The position numbers were made by a program, and so were the translations under genes. DNA of 64,000 nt from Ophiocordyceps camponoti-saundersi (nom. inval.) (Eukaryota; Ascomycota; Sordariomycetes; Hypocreales; Ophiocordycipitaceae). The DNA lies in assembly GCA_003339415.1 (NCBI GenBank), contig PDHQ01000068.1, positions 1-64,000 on the forward strand, given 5' to 3'. This document shows positions 38,559 through 53,000 of the stretch, one piece after another (position 1 is the first letter of the stretch; the number at the start of each line of letters is the position of its first letter). A model generated the notes under the pieces. The model worked only from the letters and a program-made list of their open reading frames with translations, was not told where the DNA came from and did not search any database.

Positions 38559-40438
38559 TAATAATAATATTTATACGCTAATATGCCTAATTTAGCTTAG
38601 AACTATCTTATATATATTCTAAGAGTAGGAAAAACCGGAGAACTTAGAGTAAAACCCTCCTCTTAAGCGTTACCTTAGTTTAAAGCTAGACTAGGTCCGC
38701 ACCTAGTACTTTATACCTTAAATAAGTCTAGTAATAATAAATAATTAGGAAGCTAATATATTTTTTAAAGCGAAGTCTATAATAGTAAAAGTACGCGTAA
38801 TTTAAGTCTAGTACGGAATCCGTATAGCTATTTATTTTCCTAAGCGTTATTATCGCTATAAACCGAATCTTTACGCTTAATTATAATATTTTAAATAATC
38901 TATTTAATTAAGGCTTTATTAATATAATTAAGGAATATATAAAAATTCTACTAGCTTATAATAAACCTTATAATAGCTAATTTTAAAAAATAGCTTAATT
39001 ATTATAGCGGAGTTACGGATAAGTTTAGAGAGGGGGTTAGAGGCGAAGCTATTATATTCGCTTTTTAGTATTTCCGCCCTAGCTACTACTAGACTCTAGT
39101 TAGCGCTAGAGGGGGGGGAGGGGTAATATATATAGAGTTCTAATTTATAAATCTCTAAGGTTAGGAAATATAAATATCCTTCGCTTAATCTTATACCGCT
39201 TTTATTTTAAAATAAAGTTAACTTTACTTAAAGTAAATCCCTTAATAAAAAAAATAATAATATAGTTTTTTTCTATACGCTATAAGGTAAGCTAATTTAC
39301 CCTCCGCGTACGGAAAGGCGGAATATTAGCTATATTATAGTTTCGCTATATAGTATTTAATAATATATTTAAGCTAATAATACTTAAAATACTATTAAGG
39401 TTAGACTTTTAGCTTATAAGGTTCTACGTTAAAAATCTCTATTTATATTATTATACTTTTATTATAAATTTAGTTCGTATCTATTATATTATTAATAATA
39501 ACTATAAGGAAACTCCGCTAAGTCCCTAAATAATATTTTTTCGTATATAATTATATTATTAAAACCTTATTCGAAAATTCGATCTTTTTTTAAAAAGCCT
39601 CTTTCCCGCTTTATTATAAAGCCCGCGCTAATATCCTTTTTATAATAAGAGTATAACCTTCGCTAATTAAGCGTACCTTTTCTCTAAAAATAATATAGAG
39701 CTATTTTAAATTAAACTAAAGCTTATAGATAATATTTTAAAATATTATTATAATATTATTATTAAGTAATTTCTTTATAATAAAAGCTTTACTTTACTTA
39801 TAAAATCTATAATTAATATTTATTATAATTACTTTAAGGCTTTAAACTTAGAGTAAAATAGCGATAAAGTTAAAATAAATCGTAAGCTAATACTTATATT
39901 ACTTAAAAACTTATTTTTTAATAGTTTTCTTTAGCGTTTTAGCTATAATTATAGCTTATATTAAAGGAGTTCCGCTTTCCTTAAAGCTATAGAAAAAAGA
40001 GGAAACTATAGCTATAATAGCTAAGTAAATATTATTAATTAATAGAGTTAGAGTAAGGGGGGCGCCTCCCTAGACCCTTTTAGACTCCGCTATTTATTCG
40101 ATAATTATTTATATAAAGACTAAGGCGTTTTTCGAAATAATCTTACTAATACTCGCTTTAGCTTTTAATAAGGTAAAAGGTATAGTAAATTTTTAAGTCT
40201 AAGTTTACTACGATTTAAAATAGAGCTATATTCTAAGTAAAAGATTTTCGCGGTTACGATTAACTTATATAGCGTTACCCTCCCCCTTAGAGTCGCTCCG
40301 GGCGCGGCTTAAAGCTATTACTACGGGGTAACGGAAAGAGCGAAGTCCGCTTATAATATAAAAATAAGAGGTTTATATCCGCGTTACTTTAAGCGCGAGA
40401 TCCGTAGAATATATAAAAGTTAAACTTCGCCTTATTAG
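38559..40438 (-). mobile_element. Family B element, full copy inserted in the inner copy
   Basis: 1880 bp between 14-bp duplications. The tail on the left is TAATAATAATATT. The right end carries about 15 bases (AACTTCGCCTTATTA) beyond the common end. It is among the less mutated copies: ACGCGTAATTTAAG and GGGGGGGGAGGGG are preserved. Confidence 0.85.
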
Positions 40439-41075
40439 GGATATATATATTACTTAATTTTAGAAGTTTATAAACTAGAACTTTATATATATTACCTCTC
40501 CTCTTTTTTTTTTAGTACTAATTAGAAATTAGTAATAGCTAGGGCGGAAACGCTAAAAAGCGAATATAGTAAAACCTCCTCCTTTAACTCTAATTTTATA
40601 TTTATTTATAGCTTTATTATAATAATCTAGCTATTTTTTAAAATTAGCTATTATAAAGTTTATTATAAAATAATAAAACCTTTATATATTTCTAAGCTAC
40701 GCTAATAAAGCCTTAATAAATTAAATTATTAAGGCCGCTTTAATTAAATATAAGGATTTAGTTTATAGCGATAATAATAGCTAAGAGAATAAGTAAGCTA
40801 TATAAACTTTATATTAGATTTAGTTTACGCGTATTTTTATTATCGCGGAGTTTATTTTAAGGGAAATATAAGCTTTTAAATTATTAGTTAATACCTAACT
40901 TATTAAATATATAAAATGCTAGGTATAGGCGGGGTCTAACTTAAAGCTAAGATAATATTTAAGGGGAGGTTTTTACTCTAAGTTTTCTAGTTTTTCCCCT
41001 TCTTAGAATATATATAAGATAGTTCTAAGCTATATAAAGTATACTAGCGTATAATTTATTTATTTATTATTATTA
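40439..41075 (+). mobile_element. Family B inner copy, part 3 of 3
   Basis: Final third of the inner copy, ending ATACTAGCGTATA plus a TTTATTTATTATT tail that merges with the ATT tract of the outer copy. The exact border is ambiguous because both sides are ATT repeats. Confidence 0.78.
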
Positions 41076-42635
41076 TTATAAACTAAATCTTTATAATTAA
41101 TTAAAATAGCTTTAATAATTTAATTAATTAAAGCTTTATTAATATAGTAAAAGAATATATAAAAGTTATATTATTTTATAATAAACTTTATAATAGCTAA
41201 TTTTAAAAAATAGCTAGATTATTATAATAAAGCTATAAATAAGTTTAAGGAAAAGGTTAGGGAAGATATTATTATATTCGCTTTTTAGTATTTTTATCTT
41301 TATTATTATTAGACTCCGGTTAATATTAAAAAAGGAGGAGGGGCGGTATATATAAAATTTTAATTTATTAACTTTTAAAGTTAAGAAATATATATATCTT
41401 TCGCTTAATCTTATATTACTCTTATTTTAAAATAAAGTTAACTTTACTTTAAATAAAACCTTTAATAAAAAAGATAATAATATAATCTTTTCTTATAAGC
41501 TATAAAATAAGCGGGTTTACCCTTTATATATAAAATAATAAAGTATTTATTATATTATAGCTTTATTATATAATATTTAATAATATATTTAAATTAATAA
41601 TATTTAAAATATTATTAAGGTTAAATTTTTATTATATATAACTTAATATTAAAAATCTCCGTTTATATTATTATATTTTTATTCTAAATCTAATTTATAT
41701 TTATTATATTATTAATAGTAATTATTAAAAAACTTCGCTAAGTTTCTAAATAATATTTTTTTATATATAATTATATTATTAAAACCTTATTTAAGAACTT
41801 AATTATTTTTAAAAAAGCTTCTATATTATTTTATTTTAAATCTTACGCTAATATCTTTTTAATAATAAAAATATAACCTCCGCTAATTAAATATACCTTT
41901 TCTTTAAAAATAATATAAAGCTATTTTAAATTAAACTAAAGCTTATAAATAATATTTTAGAATATTATTATAATATTACCCCTAAGTAATTTCCTTATTA
42001 TAAAAGCTTAGCTTTACTTATTAAGTTTATAATTAATACTTATAATAATTATTTTAAAGCTTTAACTTTAAAGTAAAATAATAATAAAGTTAAAATAAAT
42101 TATAAGCTATTATTTATATTACTTAGAAATTTACTTTTAAATAATTTTCTTTAGCGCTTTAGCTATAATTATAGCTTATATTAAAAGAGTTCCGCTCCCC
42201 TTAAAGCTATAAAAAAAGTAACTATAGCTATAATAGCTAAAAAGATATTACTAATTAATAAAATTAAAATAAAGGGGGCGCCTCCTTAAACTTTTTTAAA
42301 TTCTATTATTTATTTAATAATTATTTATATAAAAATAAAAATATCTTTAAAAATAATTTTACTAATATTTATTTTAGCTTTTAATAAGGTAGAAAATATA
42401 ATAAACTTTTAAGTTAAAAATTATTATAATTTAAAGTAAAGCTATATTCTAAGTAAAAAGTTTTCGCAGTTACGATTAACTTATATAATATTACCCTCCT
42501 TTTAAAAGTTACTTTAAGCGTAGCTTATTATTATTATAAAGTAATAAAGGAAGCGGAGTTTATTTATAATATAAGAATAAAAAGTTTATATTTATATTAC
42601 TATAAGTATAAAGTTTATAAAATATATAAAAGTTA
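41076..42635 (-). mobile_element. Family B outer copy, right fragment
   Basis: Rejoins the B sequence broken at 29573, ending TATATAAAAGTTA. It carries heavy RIP, consistent with being the oldest layer of the nest. Confidence 0.78.
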
Positions 42636-42692
42636 TCTTTTTAATTTAAAACTTAAATTAAAGCTATATTTATAAAAATATAATTAAGGTAA

Positions 42693-44558
42693 AATAATAA
42701 TTTATATATTAGTATATATTATATAGCTTAAAACTATCTTATATATATTTTAAAAAAGGGAAAAACTAAAAGACTTAAAGTAAAACCCTCCCCTTAAGCG
42801 TTACCTTAGCTTTAAGTTAAACTTATTTTATACTTAAAACTTTATATATTTAATAAGTTAAATATTAACTAGTAATTTAGAAGCTAATATTTCCCCCGGA
42901 GCGAATTTTATAGTAGTAAGAGTATACGTAAACTAAGTCCGGTATAAAGTCTATATAGCTTATTTATCCTCCTAGCTATTATTATTACTATAAATTAAAT
43001 CCCTATATTTAATTAAAGCGGCCTTAATAATCCGATTTATTAAAGCCTTATTAGCGTAGCTTAAGTATATATAAAAATTTTACTATCTTATAACGGACCT
43101 TATAATAGCTAATTTTAAAAAATAGCTAGATTATTATAGCGGAGCTACGGATAAGTATAAAGTTAAAGTTAAAGGAGGGGGTATTATTATATTTACTTTT
43201 TAGCGTTTCCGCCCTAGCTATTTTTAATTTTTAGTTAGCGCTAAAGAAAAAAGAGGGGTAATATATATAAAGCTCTAATTTATAAACTTTTAAAATTAAG
43301 TAATATACGCGTTCTTCGCTTAATCTTATACCGCTTTTATTTTAAGGTAAAGTTAACTTTACTTAAGGTAAAACTTTTAATAAAAAAATAATAATATAGT
43401 CTTTTCTTATAAGCTATAAAGTAAGTAAATTTACTTTTTATATATAAAGCGGTAAAATACTTATTATATTATAACTTTATTATATAATATTTAATAATAT
43501 ATTTAAGTTAATAATATTTAAAATATTATTAAAGTTAAACTTTTAATATATATAATTTAGTATTAAAAATCTTTACTTATATTATTATACTTTTATTATA
43601 AATTTAATTTATATTTACTATACTATAAATAATAATTATTAAGGAATTTTATTAAGTTTTAAAATAATATTTTTTCGCGTATAATTATATTACTAAGATT
43701 TTATTTAATAATTTAATTTTTTTTAAAAAGGTTTTTTATTACCTTATTATAAAGCTTACGCTAATATTTTTTTTATAATAAAAGTATAACCTTTATTAGT
43801 TAAGCGTGCTTTTTTTTAAAAATAATATAAAGCTATTTTAAATTAAACTAAAGCTTATAAATAGTATCTTAAAATATTATTATAATATCGCCGCTAAGTA
43901 ATTTCTTTATTATAAAAGCTTAGCTTTACTTATAAAGTTTATAATTAATATTTATTATAATTACTTTTAAGCTTTAAACTTAAAATAAAATAGCTATAAA
44001 ATTAAACTAAATTATAAGCTATTATTTATATTACTTAGGAATTTACTTTTTAATAATTTTCTCTAGCGCTTTAGCTATAATTATAGCTTATATTAAAAAA
44101 ATTTTACTCCTTTTAAAATTATAAAAAAAAGGAAATTATAATTATAATAGCTAAGGAAATATTATTAACTAATAAAGTTAGAGTAAGGAGGGCACCTCCT
44201 TAAACCTTTTTAAACTCCGCTATTTATTTAATAATTATTTATATAAAAATAAAAGCGTTTCCTAAAATAATTTTACTAATATTTACTTTAGCTTTTAATA
44301 AGGTAATAAGTATAGTAAACTCTTAAGTTTAAGATTATTACGATTTAAAGTAAAGTTATATTTTAAGTAAAAAATTTTCGCGGTTACGATTAACTTATAT
44401 AATATTACCCTCCCTCCTAAAGTTACTTTAAGTATAGCTAGCTATTATTATAAGGTAATAAAGGGAGCGGAGTCCGCTTATAATATAAGAATAAGAAGTC
44501 TATATCCGCGTTACTATAAGCGTGGAATTTATAAAATATATAAAAAGTTAAAATACTT
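42693..44558 (-). mobile_element. Family B element, full copy
   Basis: 1866 bp, flanked by the 16-bp duplication AATATAATTAAGGTAA (42677-42692 and 44559-44574). The left tail is AATAATTTATATAT. Confidence 0.87.
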
Positions 44559-44574
44559 AATATAATTAAGGTAA

Positions 44575-47547
44575 GAAACGCTTTAAAGGGTATTAATATT
44601 AAGGTTATAAAAAAGGTAAAAGAGGTAAAGGGAAAAAAGAGAAAAATATTTATTTTTATATATAAGTTAATTTATATTATTTTAAATTAAATAAACGCTT
44701 ATATTAATTAATAAACCTTAAGCTTTATAAGTATAGCTTAAGATATATTTAGCTTAAAAAGGAAAATATTAATAATATTTAAGAAATTAAAAATATTAGC
44801 TTAAGCTTTATTTAAGTTAAGAATAGAATTAACTTATAAAGTAAGTAAAACTTATAAGCTAGTAATAATAAAGCTTATAAAAGTAGCGCTTATAATATTT
44901 TTAAAAAGTAAAAGTAAAAAGTAAATCTTTCTTATTATAATTTAAATATATTTTATTAAAAAGAAAGCTTATATTATATTAAAACCTCTTATAATTATAT
45001 TTATTATAAATAATAATAATTATAACTTATTTTTATTTTTATATATAACTTAAAATATTTATATTTTATAAAGATATGTTTTTAAAAATATAAAAAAGAG
45101 GCTTATACTAAGTTAGTTTTAGCTAAAGTAATAATAAAATTTAAAAGTTTAAAATTATGCTAATATAAAATATTATAAAGTTAAGCTTAATTAGAAAAAA
45201 AGTTATTAAGTTACTTATAATAAAAGTAACTCTAGTTAAAGTAATAGCTATTATAATAATTTTAATACTTTTATAACTATAATAACTTATACTATTATTA
45301 TAATAAAAATAACTTTAGCTAAATCTTAAGTCTTTTAAACGCTTAAAATTACCTAGCCTTAAGTTATATAGTTACTTATTATTAGCTAGGAGTTCTAATT
45401 ACTTAGTTTATAATATAACTTACTTTTTACTAACTTAGAGTTATTAAAAAAGAACAAGCTTAGGCTATACTTTAGTAAGGTATTAAGAAAGCGTAAAGGA
45501 CTTTATAGCTATAAATTAATATTAAAATACTTAAAGATTTTAAAATTAATTAAGTTATTTTTTAATAAAAATAATAAGTGAATATTAATAATAACTACTC
45601 TTAATAATATATAGTCCGCGGCTATATTAAATCTAGTTATTATGCTAAGCTTATTTTAATAATATATAAGTAATTATATTTTAAGTAATTATTATTTCAA
45701 GCTTATTATAGCGTTAGGTAGCTATATTATAGCTAACTATTACGCTAAGCTTTTTATAGCTTATTACGCTTAGGGTAAATTTAAGTAAAACGCGCCTTAT
45801 TATAAGTATTAGTAGCTTTACGCTAAGTAAGCTTATATTTAAAAGCTAGTATTAATTTATAGCTAATTTTATTAATAAGGGGATTAAAAAAGTTAAGGAG
45901 TTATTAAATAAGAAAAAGAATAATAACTTAGATATAATAAATATAAGTTCTCTTAAGATTTAAAGTAAATTATAAATAAAGTAAGTGAATTAATAATATT
46001 ATAATAATAATAATATATATAAAATAAAACTATATTATTTTTAATTAATTTTAAAAATATTAATATAAAGTAAACTAATAAGTTAAAATTAATATAAATT
46101 AATATAATTAAATATTTATTTTATAATTATAATTATAAATAAATAATAGTTAAGCTTTAGATATAGCTTAATATTAAAGAAAATAAGCTAAGGTAGTTTA
46201 TAGCGTTATTTAATTAAATAAAAATATTAAAAAAGTAAATAGTAAATATTCTTTAATTTAATTTTATAATAATATAAAAAGAGGACTATTTTTAATATAT
46301 ACTTATAAAAAAAGAAATCTTTAAGACTAATTTTACTTATATATAATTATATAATTATAATATTAATATATTTTAATAAATCTTTATATCTTTTAAGTAA
46401 TTTTACTTTATTAAGTTAAAGTGGGAAATTAGTTAAGAATAAGGTAAGCTTAAAATATTTTATATATAATTAGTTTTAAAATCCTTTTATTTAGCTTTCT
46501 AATTTTAATAAAGAAAGTTTATTATATATTTCTTATCTAAAAAATATATTATTTCTTATTTATATTTAAACTTAATATATATACTTTTTTAATAATTACT
46601 TAGCTACTTATTATTTTATTAGTTAATAAGGAGGGAAGCGTAAAAAAAACCTTAAAATATTTTTAAAAGTAGTTTAAATCTTATATAATATTTTTATATT
46701 TTCTAAATAATAAATAATATTAGTTTTCCTTTTATTTAAATAAAAATTAAATAAGAAAACTTAAAACTTAATCTTAAAATAATAAATAAGCATAGCTTTA
46801 TAAGTATTAAATATTATTTAAAAATATTATAACTAAACTAATTTTAAAGCTTTAGCTAAGCTTAGTAGATTTCTATTTATAAGAATAATAATATAAAAAA
46901 TAATAATAATATATATAATAAGTAACTAAATAACGTTTATATAAAATTTATAAGTATAAATAAAAGGGTAATTTTAAGTAAAGGCAGATAAGAGGAAAAG
47001 GGTAAGGCTTTAGTAAAAGAGCTTATTATATATAATTTATAAATAAAATTTTTATTATAACTATTAATAAATTTAAACGCTTAAAAGTCTTACTTTAAAA
47101 GTAAAGTAAACTTAGTAAGTTTCTAATTAAACTAAGTTTATTTTTAAAATATATTTTTAGAAAAAATAGAAAAGCTTACTTTTTTTAATTTAAATTTTAT
47201 ATTATAGTTATATATTTATTATTTATATATTACTTAATTAGCTTAAAATTATCTTATAATTAATTTAAAATTAAGCTTAATATTAAGAAAATTTATATTA
47301 TTTATAAATCTAATTATTTATATTCCCTTCTTATTTATTAGCTAATTATAAAGCGGGGCTATATATAAGATAATTAAAATAATAAAAAGTAATAAGCTTT
47401 AAGAAATTTTAATCTTAACTTAGTATAAGTTTAAAATCTAATTATTAAAATAAAATTAAAAAATATAATCTTATAAATAGCTATTAAAAAATATTAAAAT
47501 TTAATTTAAAAATTTTAAGTATTTAAATTTAATAATAAGTTTATTAT
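44575..47547. other. AT-rich RIP-mutated DNA, no gene seen
   Basis: About 3 kb without a readable frame. It contains short direct repeats such as TTAGCTAAAGTAAT and GCTTATAT but no structure I can assign to a known family, and no LTR pair was recognised. Confidence 0.5.
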
Positions 47548-47561
47548 AATATATAATATTA

Positions 47562-49427
47562 TAATAATAATAATATTAATACGCTAATATACCTTATATA
47601 GCTTAGAATTATCTTATATATATTTTAAAAGAGGGAAAAACTAAAAAGCTTAAAGTAAAACCTTCCCTTTAAGCGTTACCTTAGCTTTAAGTTAAACCCC
47701 GCTTATACTTAGTATTTTATATATTTAATAAGTTAGGTATTAACTAGTAATAAGAAGCTAATATTTCCCTTAAAGCAGACTTTATAATAATAAAAGTATA
47801 TATAAACTAAGTTTAATATAGAGTTTATATAACTTACTTATCCTCCTAGCTATTATTATTATTATAAACTAAATCCTTATATTTAATTAAAATAGCTTTA
47901 ATAATTTAATTAATTAAAGCCTTATTAGTATAGCTTAGAAATATATAAAAGTTTTACTATCTTATAATAAACCTTATAATAGCTAATTTTAAAAAATAGC
48001 TAGATTATTATAATAAAGCTATAAATAAGTATATAGTTAAAGTTAAAAGAAAAAATATTATTATATTTTTTTAGCGTTTACGCCCTAGCTATTATTAATT
48101 TCTAGTTAGCGCTAGAGGTAGAAAAGGGGTAATATATATAAAATTTTAATTTATAAACTTTTAAAGTTAAGTAATATATATATTTTTCGCTTAGTCTTAT
48201 ATTACTTTTAGTTTAAGGTAAAGTTAACTTTACTTAAGGTAAGATTTTTAATAAAAAAAGTAATAATATAATCTTTTCTTATAAATTATAAAATAAGTAA
48301 ACTTATTTTTTATATATAAAATAATAAAATACTTACTATATTATACCTTTATTATATAATATTTAATAATATATTTAAATTAGTAATATTTAAAATATTA
48401 CTAAAGTTAAATTTTTAATATATATAGTTTAATATTAAAAATCTCCGCTAATATTATTATATTTTTATTATAAATTTAGTTTATATCCGCTATACTATTA
48501 ATAATAATTATTAAGAAATTTTACTAAGTTTTAAAATAATATTTTTTTATATATAATTATATTATTTAAACTTTATTTAATAACTTAATTTTTTTTAAAA
48601 AGCTTCCTTATTATTTTATTATAAAGCTTATATTAATATTTTTTTATAATAAAAATATAACTTTTACTAATTAAATATACCTTTTTTTAAAAGCGGTATA
48701 AAGTTATTTTAATTTAAATTAAAGCTTATAAATTAGAATTTAAAATATTATTATAATATTATTACTAAGTAATTTCCTTATTATAAAAGCTTAGCTTTAC
48801 TTATAAAATTTATAATTAATATTTATTATAATTATTTTAAAATTTTAAACTTAAAATAAAATAATAATAAAATTAAAGCGAATTATAAGCTATTATTTAT
48901 AATATTTAGAATTTATTTTTTAATAATTTTTTTAGCGCTTTAGTTATAATTATAGCTTATATTAGAAAAATTCCGCTTTCCTAAAAGCTATAAAAAAGAG
49001 AGGAAATTATAGCTATAATAGCTAAGAAGATATTATTAACTAATAAAGTTAAAGTAAGGGGGGCGCTTTCCTAAACTTTTTCTAACTCCGTTATTTATTT
49101 AATAATTACTTATATAAAAATAAAAATATTTCTTAAAATAATCTTATTAATATTTACCTTAGCTTTTAATAAGTTAATAAGTATAGTAAACTTTTAAGTT
49201 TAAGATTATTATAATTTAAAGTAAAGCTATATTTTAAATAAAAAATTTTCGCGGTTATAATTAACTTATATAATATTACCCTTTTTTAGAATCGCTTTAA
49301 ATATAGCTTATTATTGCTAGAAGGTAATAAAGGGAGCGGAGTTTACTTATAATATAAAAATAAGAAATTTATATTTATATTATTATAAACGCGGAGTTTA
49401 TAAAATATATAAAAGTTTTTATATTTT
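47562..49427 (-). mobile_element. Family B element, full copy
   Basis: 1866 bp between 14-bp repeats AATATATAATATTA (47548-47561 and 49428-49441). The left tail is TAATAATAATAATATT. A few extra bases (TTTTTATATTTT) follow the common right end. Confidence 0.83.
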
Positions 49428-49441
49428 AATATATAATATTA

Positions 49442-50309
49442 AACGCTTTTTTAATTTTAATTTATAAGAAAGATATTATTTTTTTCTTAGCTTAAGTAGC
49501 TTAAATAAGCTTAGTAATTATAAAAATAGCTAGCTTTATAAACTAATTTCGCTTATTACTTATTTTACTTTAAAAAAGGAGTTAGTATAACTTTATAACT
49601 TTAATAATTTATTATCTTATTATAGCTTTTAAGATTTTACTTAAATAATATAATAAGGATATAAGCTTATAAGCGCTTACTTTTTAATAAGCTTTTAATT
49701 TTTTTTTAAACTTATATAAAATAATTATAATAATAAATTATAAGTTAAGTAAAAAGTAATTAAATTATATATATACTTAAAAAATTATAATAAGTAAAGT
49801 AATAAAAGTAAAGTAATATATTTTAAAAATCTAATAAAAATATTATTTACTTTAATTATTTTCTAAAAAGTTATTAACTTAAGTATTATAAATATATTAG
49901 TTTAAGTAATTTTAATATTAATAAGAAATTTAAGTTTAGTTAGCTAAGTATTAATTAAGAGTATATTATAAAGCTAGGGAAAAAAATAATTAGCTAAAAT
50001 ATTAGCCTTAACTATATATTTATTAGCTTAAAATTTATTAATTTTTATTAATATAAAAAGGTAAACTAAATCTTAAAAGAGATTATTTTAAAAATAAGCT
50101 TATTACTTAATATATTAAAACTTAAAAAGTAAGCTAGTAATAATATAAAGAAAAAACTACTAATAAGTATATTTTATTAAGTTTATAGCTATTTTTTAAG
50201 TAAAAGCTATATTTTAAAGTTATTATTAAAAAAAGTTTAATAAGAAAAACTTATACTTATATTTAGCTTACTTAGCTATCTAAATAGTTAAAGTTATAGC
50301 TAAAGTTAA
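49442..50309. other. AT-rich RIP-mutated DNA, no gene seen
   Basis: No frame, RNA gene or repeat family recognised. Confidence 0.5.
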
Positions 50310-51855
50310 TATAAGAAATATATTTTATAAAATCCGCGCTTATAATAATATAAATATAAATTTCTTATTTTTATATTATAAATAAACTTTACTTTTTTTA
50401 TTAGCTTATAATAATAATAAGCTATACTTAAAATAACTTTAAAAAGGAAAATAATATTATATAAGTTAATTATAACCGTAAAGTTTTTTTACTTAAAATA
50501 TAGCTTTACTTTAAATTATAATAATTTTAAGCTTAAGAGTTTACTATACTTATTACCTTATTAAAAGCTAAGGTAAATATTAATAAGATTATTTTAGAAT
50601 ATATTTTTATTTTTATATAAGTAATTATTAAATAAATAGTAAAGTTTAAAAAGGTTTAGAGAGGCGCCTTCCTTACTCTAATTTTATTAGTTAATAATAT
50701 CTTTTTAGCTATTATAATTATAATTTCCTTTTTTTTTATAATTTTAAAAGGAGCGAACTTTTTTAATATAAGCTATAATTATAGCTAAGGTATTAAAATA
50801 ATTATTAAAAAATAAGTTTTTTAATAAGAAAAATATTAGCTTATAATTTATTTTAATTTTATTATTATTTTTTTTTAAGTTTAAAGCTTAAAAGTAATTA
50901 TAATAAGTATTAATTATAAACTTTATAAATAAGGCTAAGCTTTATAATATAGAGATTATTTAGTAATAATATTATAATAATATTTTAAAATATTATTTAT
51001 AAGCTTTAGTTTAATTTAAAATATTTTTATATTAGTTTCTTAAAAAAAGTATATTTAACTAGCGAAGGTTATACTCTTATTATAAAAAAGATATTAATAT
51101 AAACTTTATAATAAAGTTATAAGAAAGCTTTTAAAAAAAGATTAAGTTATTAAATAAAGTTTTATTAATATAATTATATATAAAAAGATATTATTTAAGG
51201 ACTTTATAAAGCTTTTTAATAGTTATTATTAATAGCATAGTAAATATAAACTAGATTTATAATATATAAACTAAACTTTTATATATACCGCCCCTCCTCC
51301 CTTTTTAATACTAACTAGAGTCTAGTAATAATAGGGGCGGAGACGCTAGAGAGTAAATATAATAATACCTCTCTTAACCCCCTCCCTAAACTTATCCGCA
51401 GCTTTATTATAATAGTCTAGCTATCTCTTAAAACTAGCTATTATAAAGTTTATTATAAGATAGTAAAACTTTTATATATTCCTTAGCTATACTAATAAGG
51501 CCTTAATTAATTAGATTATTAAGGCTACTTTAATTAATTATAAGAATTTAGTTTATAATAATAATAATAATTAGGAGAATAAGTAAGCTATATAAACTTT
51601 ATATTAAACTTAGTTTATATATACTATTACTATTATAAAGTCTACTTTAGAGGAAATATTAGCTTTCTAATTACTAGTTATTACTTAACTTATTAAATAT
51701 ATAAAGTGCTAGGTATAGGCGGTATCTAACTTAAAGCTAAGGTAACGCTTAAGGGGAGGGTTTTACTTTAAGTTCTTTAGTTTTTCCCTTTTTTAGAATA
51801 TATATAGGATAGTTTTAAGCTATATAAAGCATATTAGCGTATTAATATTATTATT
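50310..51855 (+). mobile_element. Family B element with an internal deletion
   Basis: Plus-sense copy about 0.3 kb shorter than the others. Near 51263, sequence that normally precedes TAATATAAGCGGAGATT jumps to TATAAACTAAACTTTTATAT. The part after the junction is clearly less RIP-mutated than the part before it. The flanks TATAGCTAAAGTTAA and TATAGCTAGGGTAAA are similar but not identical. Confidence 0.72.
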
Positions 51856-53000
51856 ATTATATAGCTAGGGTAAATTAAATTACTTTATAAGAATAAAAAA
51901 AGGTAATAAATAATATTATTTAGTTAATAATAAGCTATAGTTTCTAATAAAGTTACTTAAAAGCGTTATTAATTTTTATTAAGTTAATAAAAGGAGAAGA
52001 TAATAAGGTAATCTTCGCTAAAAACTTATAATAAACTAAGTTTAGGTTTGCTTATTTTTATTATATATATAATATACGCGCTAATTTAAGTAAAGGGTTT
52101 CTAATTATAAAAAACTAAAAAATAAAGTTAGATTTAATAAGGTTAAAGTTTAGTTTAATATAATATATATAAGTCCGCTATAGCTTAAATAAGGTTTAAT
52201 ATATTATTTTTATATTTATAAAAAATGTAAGTATATTCTCTTTTTAAGGTAAGGAGTTTAAATTATAGCTTAGTTATTTTATAAATTAAATAATTAAAGT
52301 TATGAAAAAGCTTTTTATAATAATCTTAAAGTAAGTAATATAAGTTAAAGTTACTAATTAAGACTTAGTTAAGGTTTTAAGGAAGGTTTTAAAAAATTAA
52401 AAAGCTATTATTATAAGAAGTATTAAGGGGAGAGTAAATAAAAATAAATTAAAATTTAAAATAAAAAGTAATACTTATTTAATACTTTTTTATTTTTAGA
52501 AACTTAAAAGAGATATTATATTTCTTACAAATATAAATTAAAATTTAGCCGCTTTTATAAATAAGGCAGTTAAGTAAAATCCTAAATAAAAAGGGCTTAA
52601 TACTAAAGTAGCTAATAGTTTTCTAAAAAGTAATAATATTATAATTTAATTTACTATTAAGTATTAGTTTAGCTAGCTTAATATACTTATTTATATTATA
52701 AAAAAGATTTTCATAAATCTAAGAAAATAGTAAAAATAATAATAATTTCTTTATTATAATTTCTTTATAGCTTAGTTATAAATCTTATCTAAGTTTAAGC
52801 TAAAGTTAGGGTAATTAATATTTTTACGCTTTCCTAAAAAATAAAGTTAAGTTAAATTAAAAATAAAGCTAGTTTATTAATAATTTATATAAGTAAAATA
52901 CTAGCTATATTTTAAGAGAGGGAGGTATTTATCTATAATAGAAAAATGCTAGTAAAGTAATAGTAGTGAAATTAAAAAATTTGCTAGCGTATTTTTATAA
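51856..53000. other. AT-rich DNA, no gene seen
   Basis: No readable frame. Occasional CpA and TpG start to reappear towards the right, at the edge of the palindrome-rich block that follows. Confidence 0.45.
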
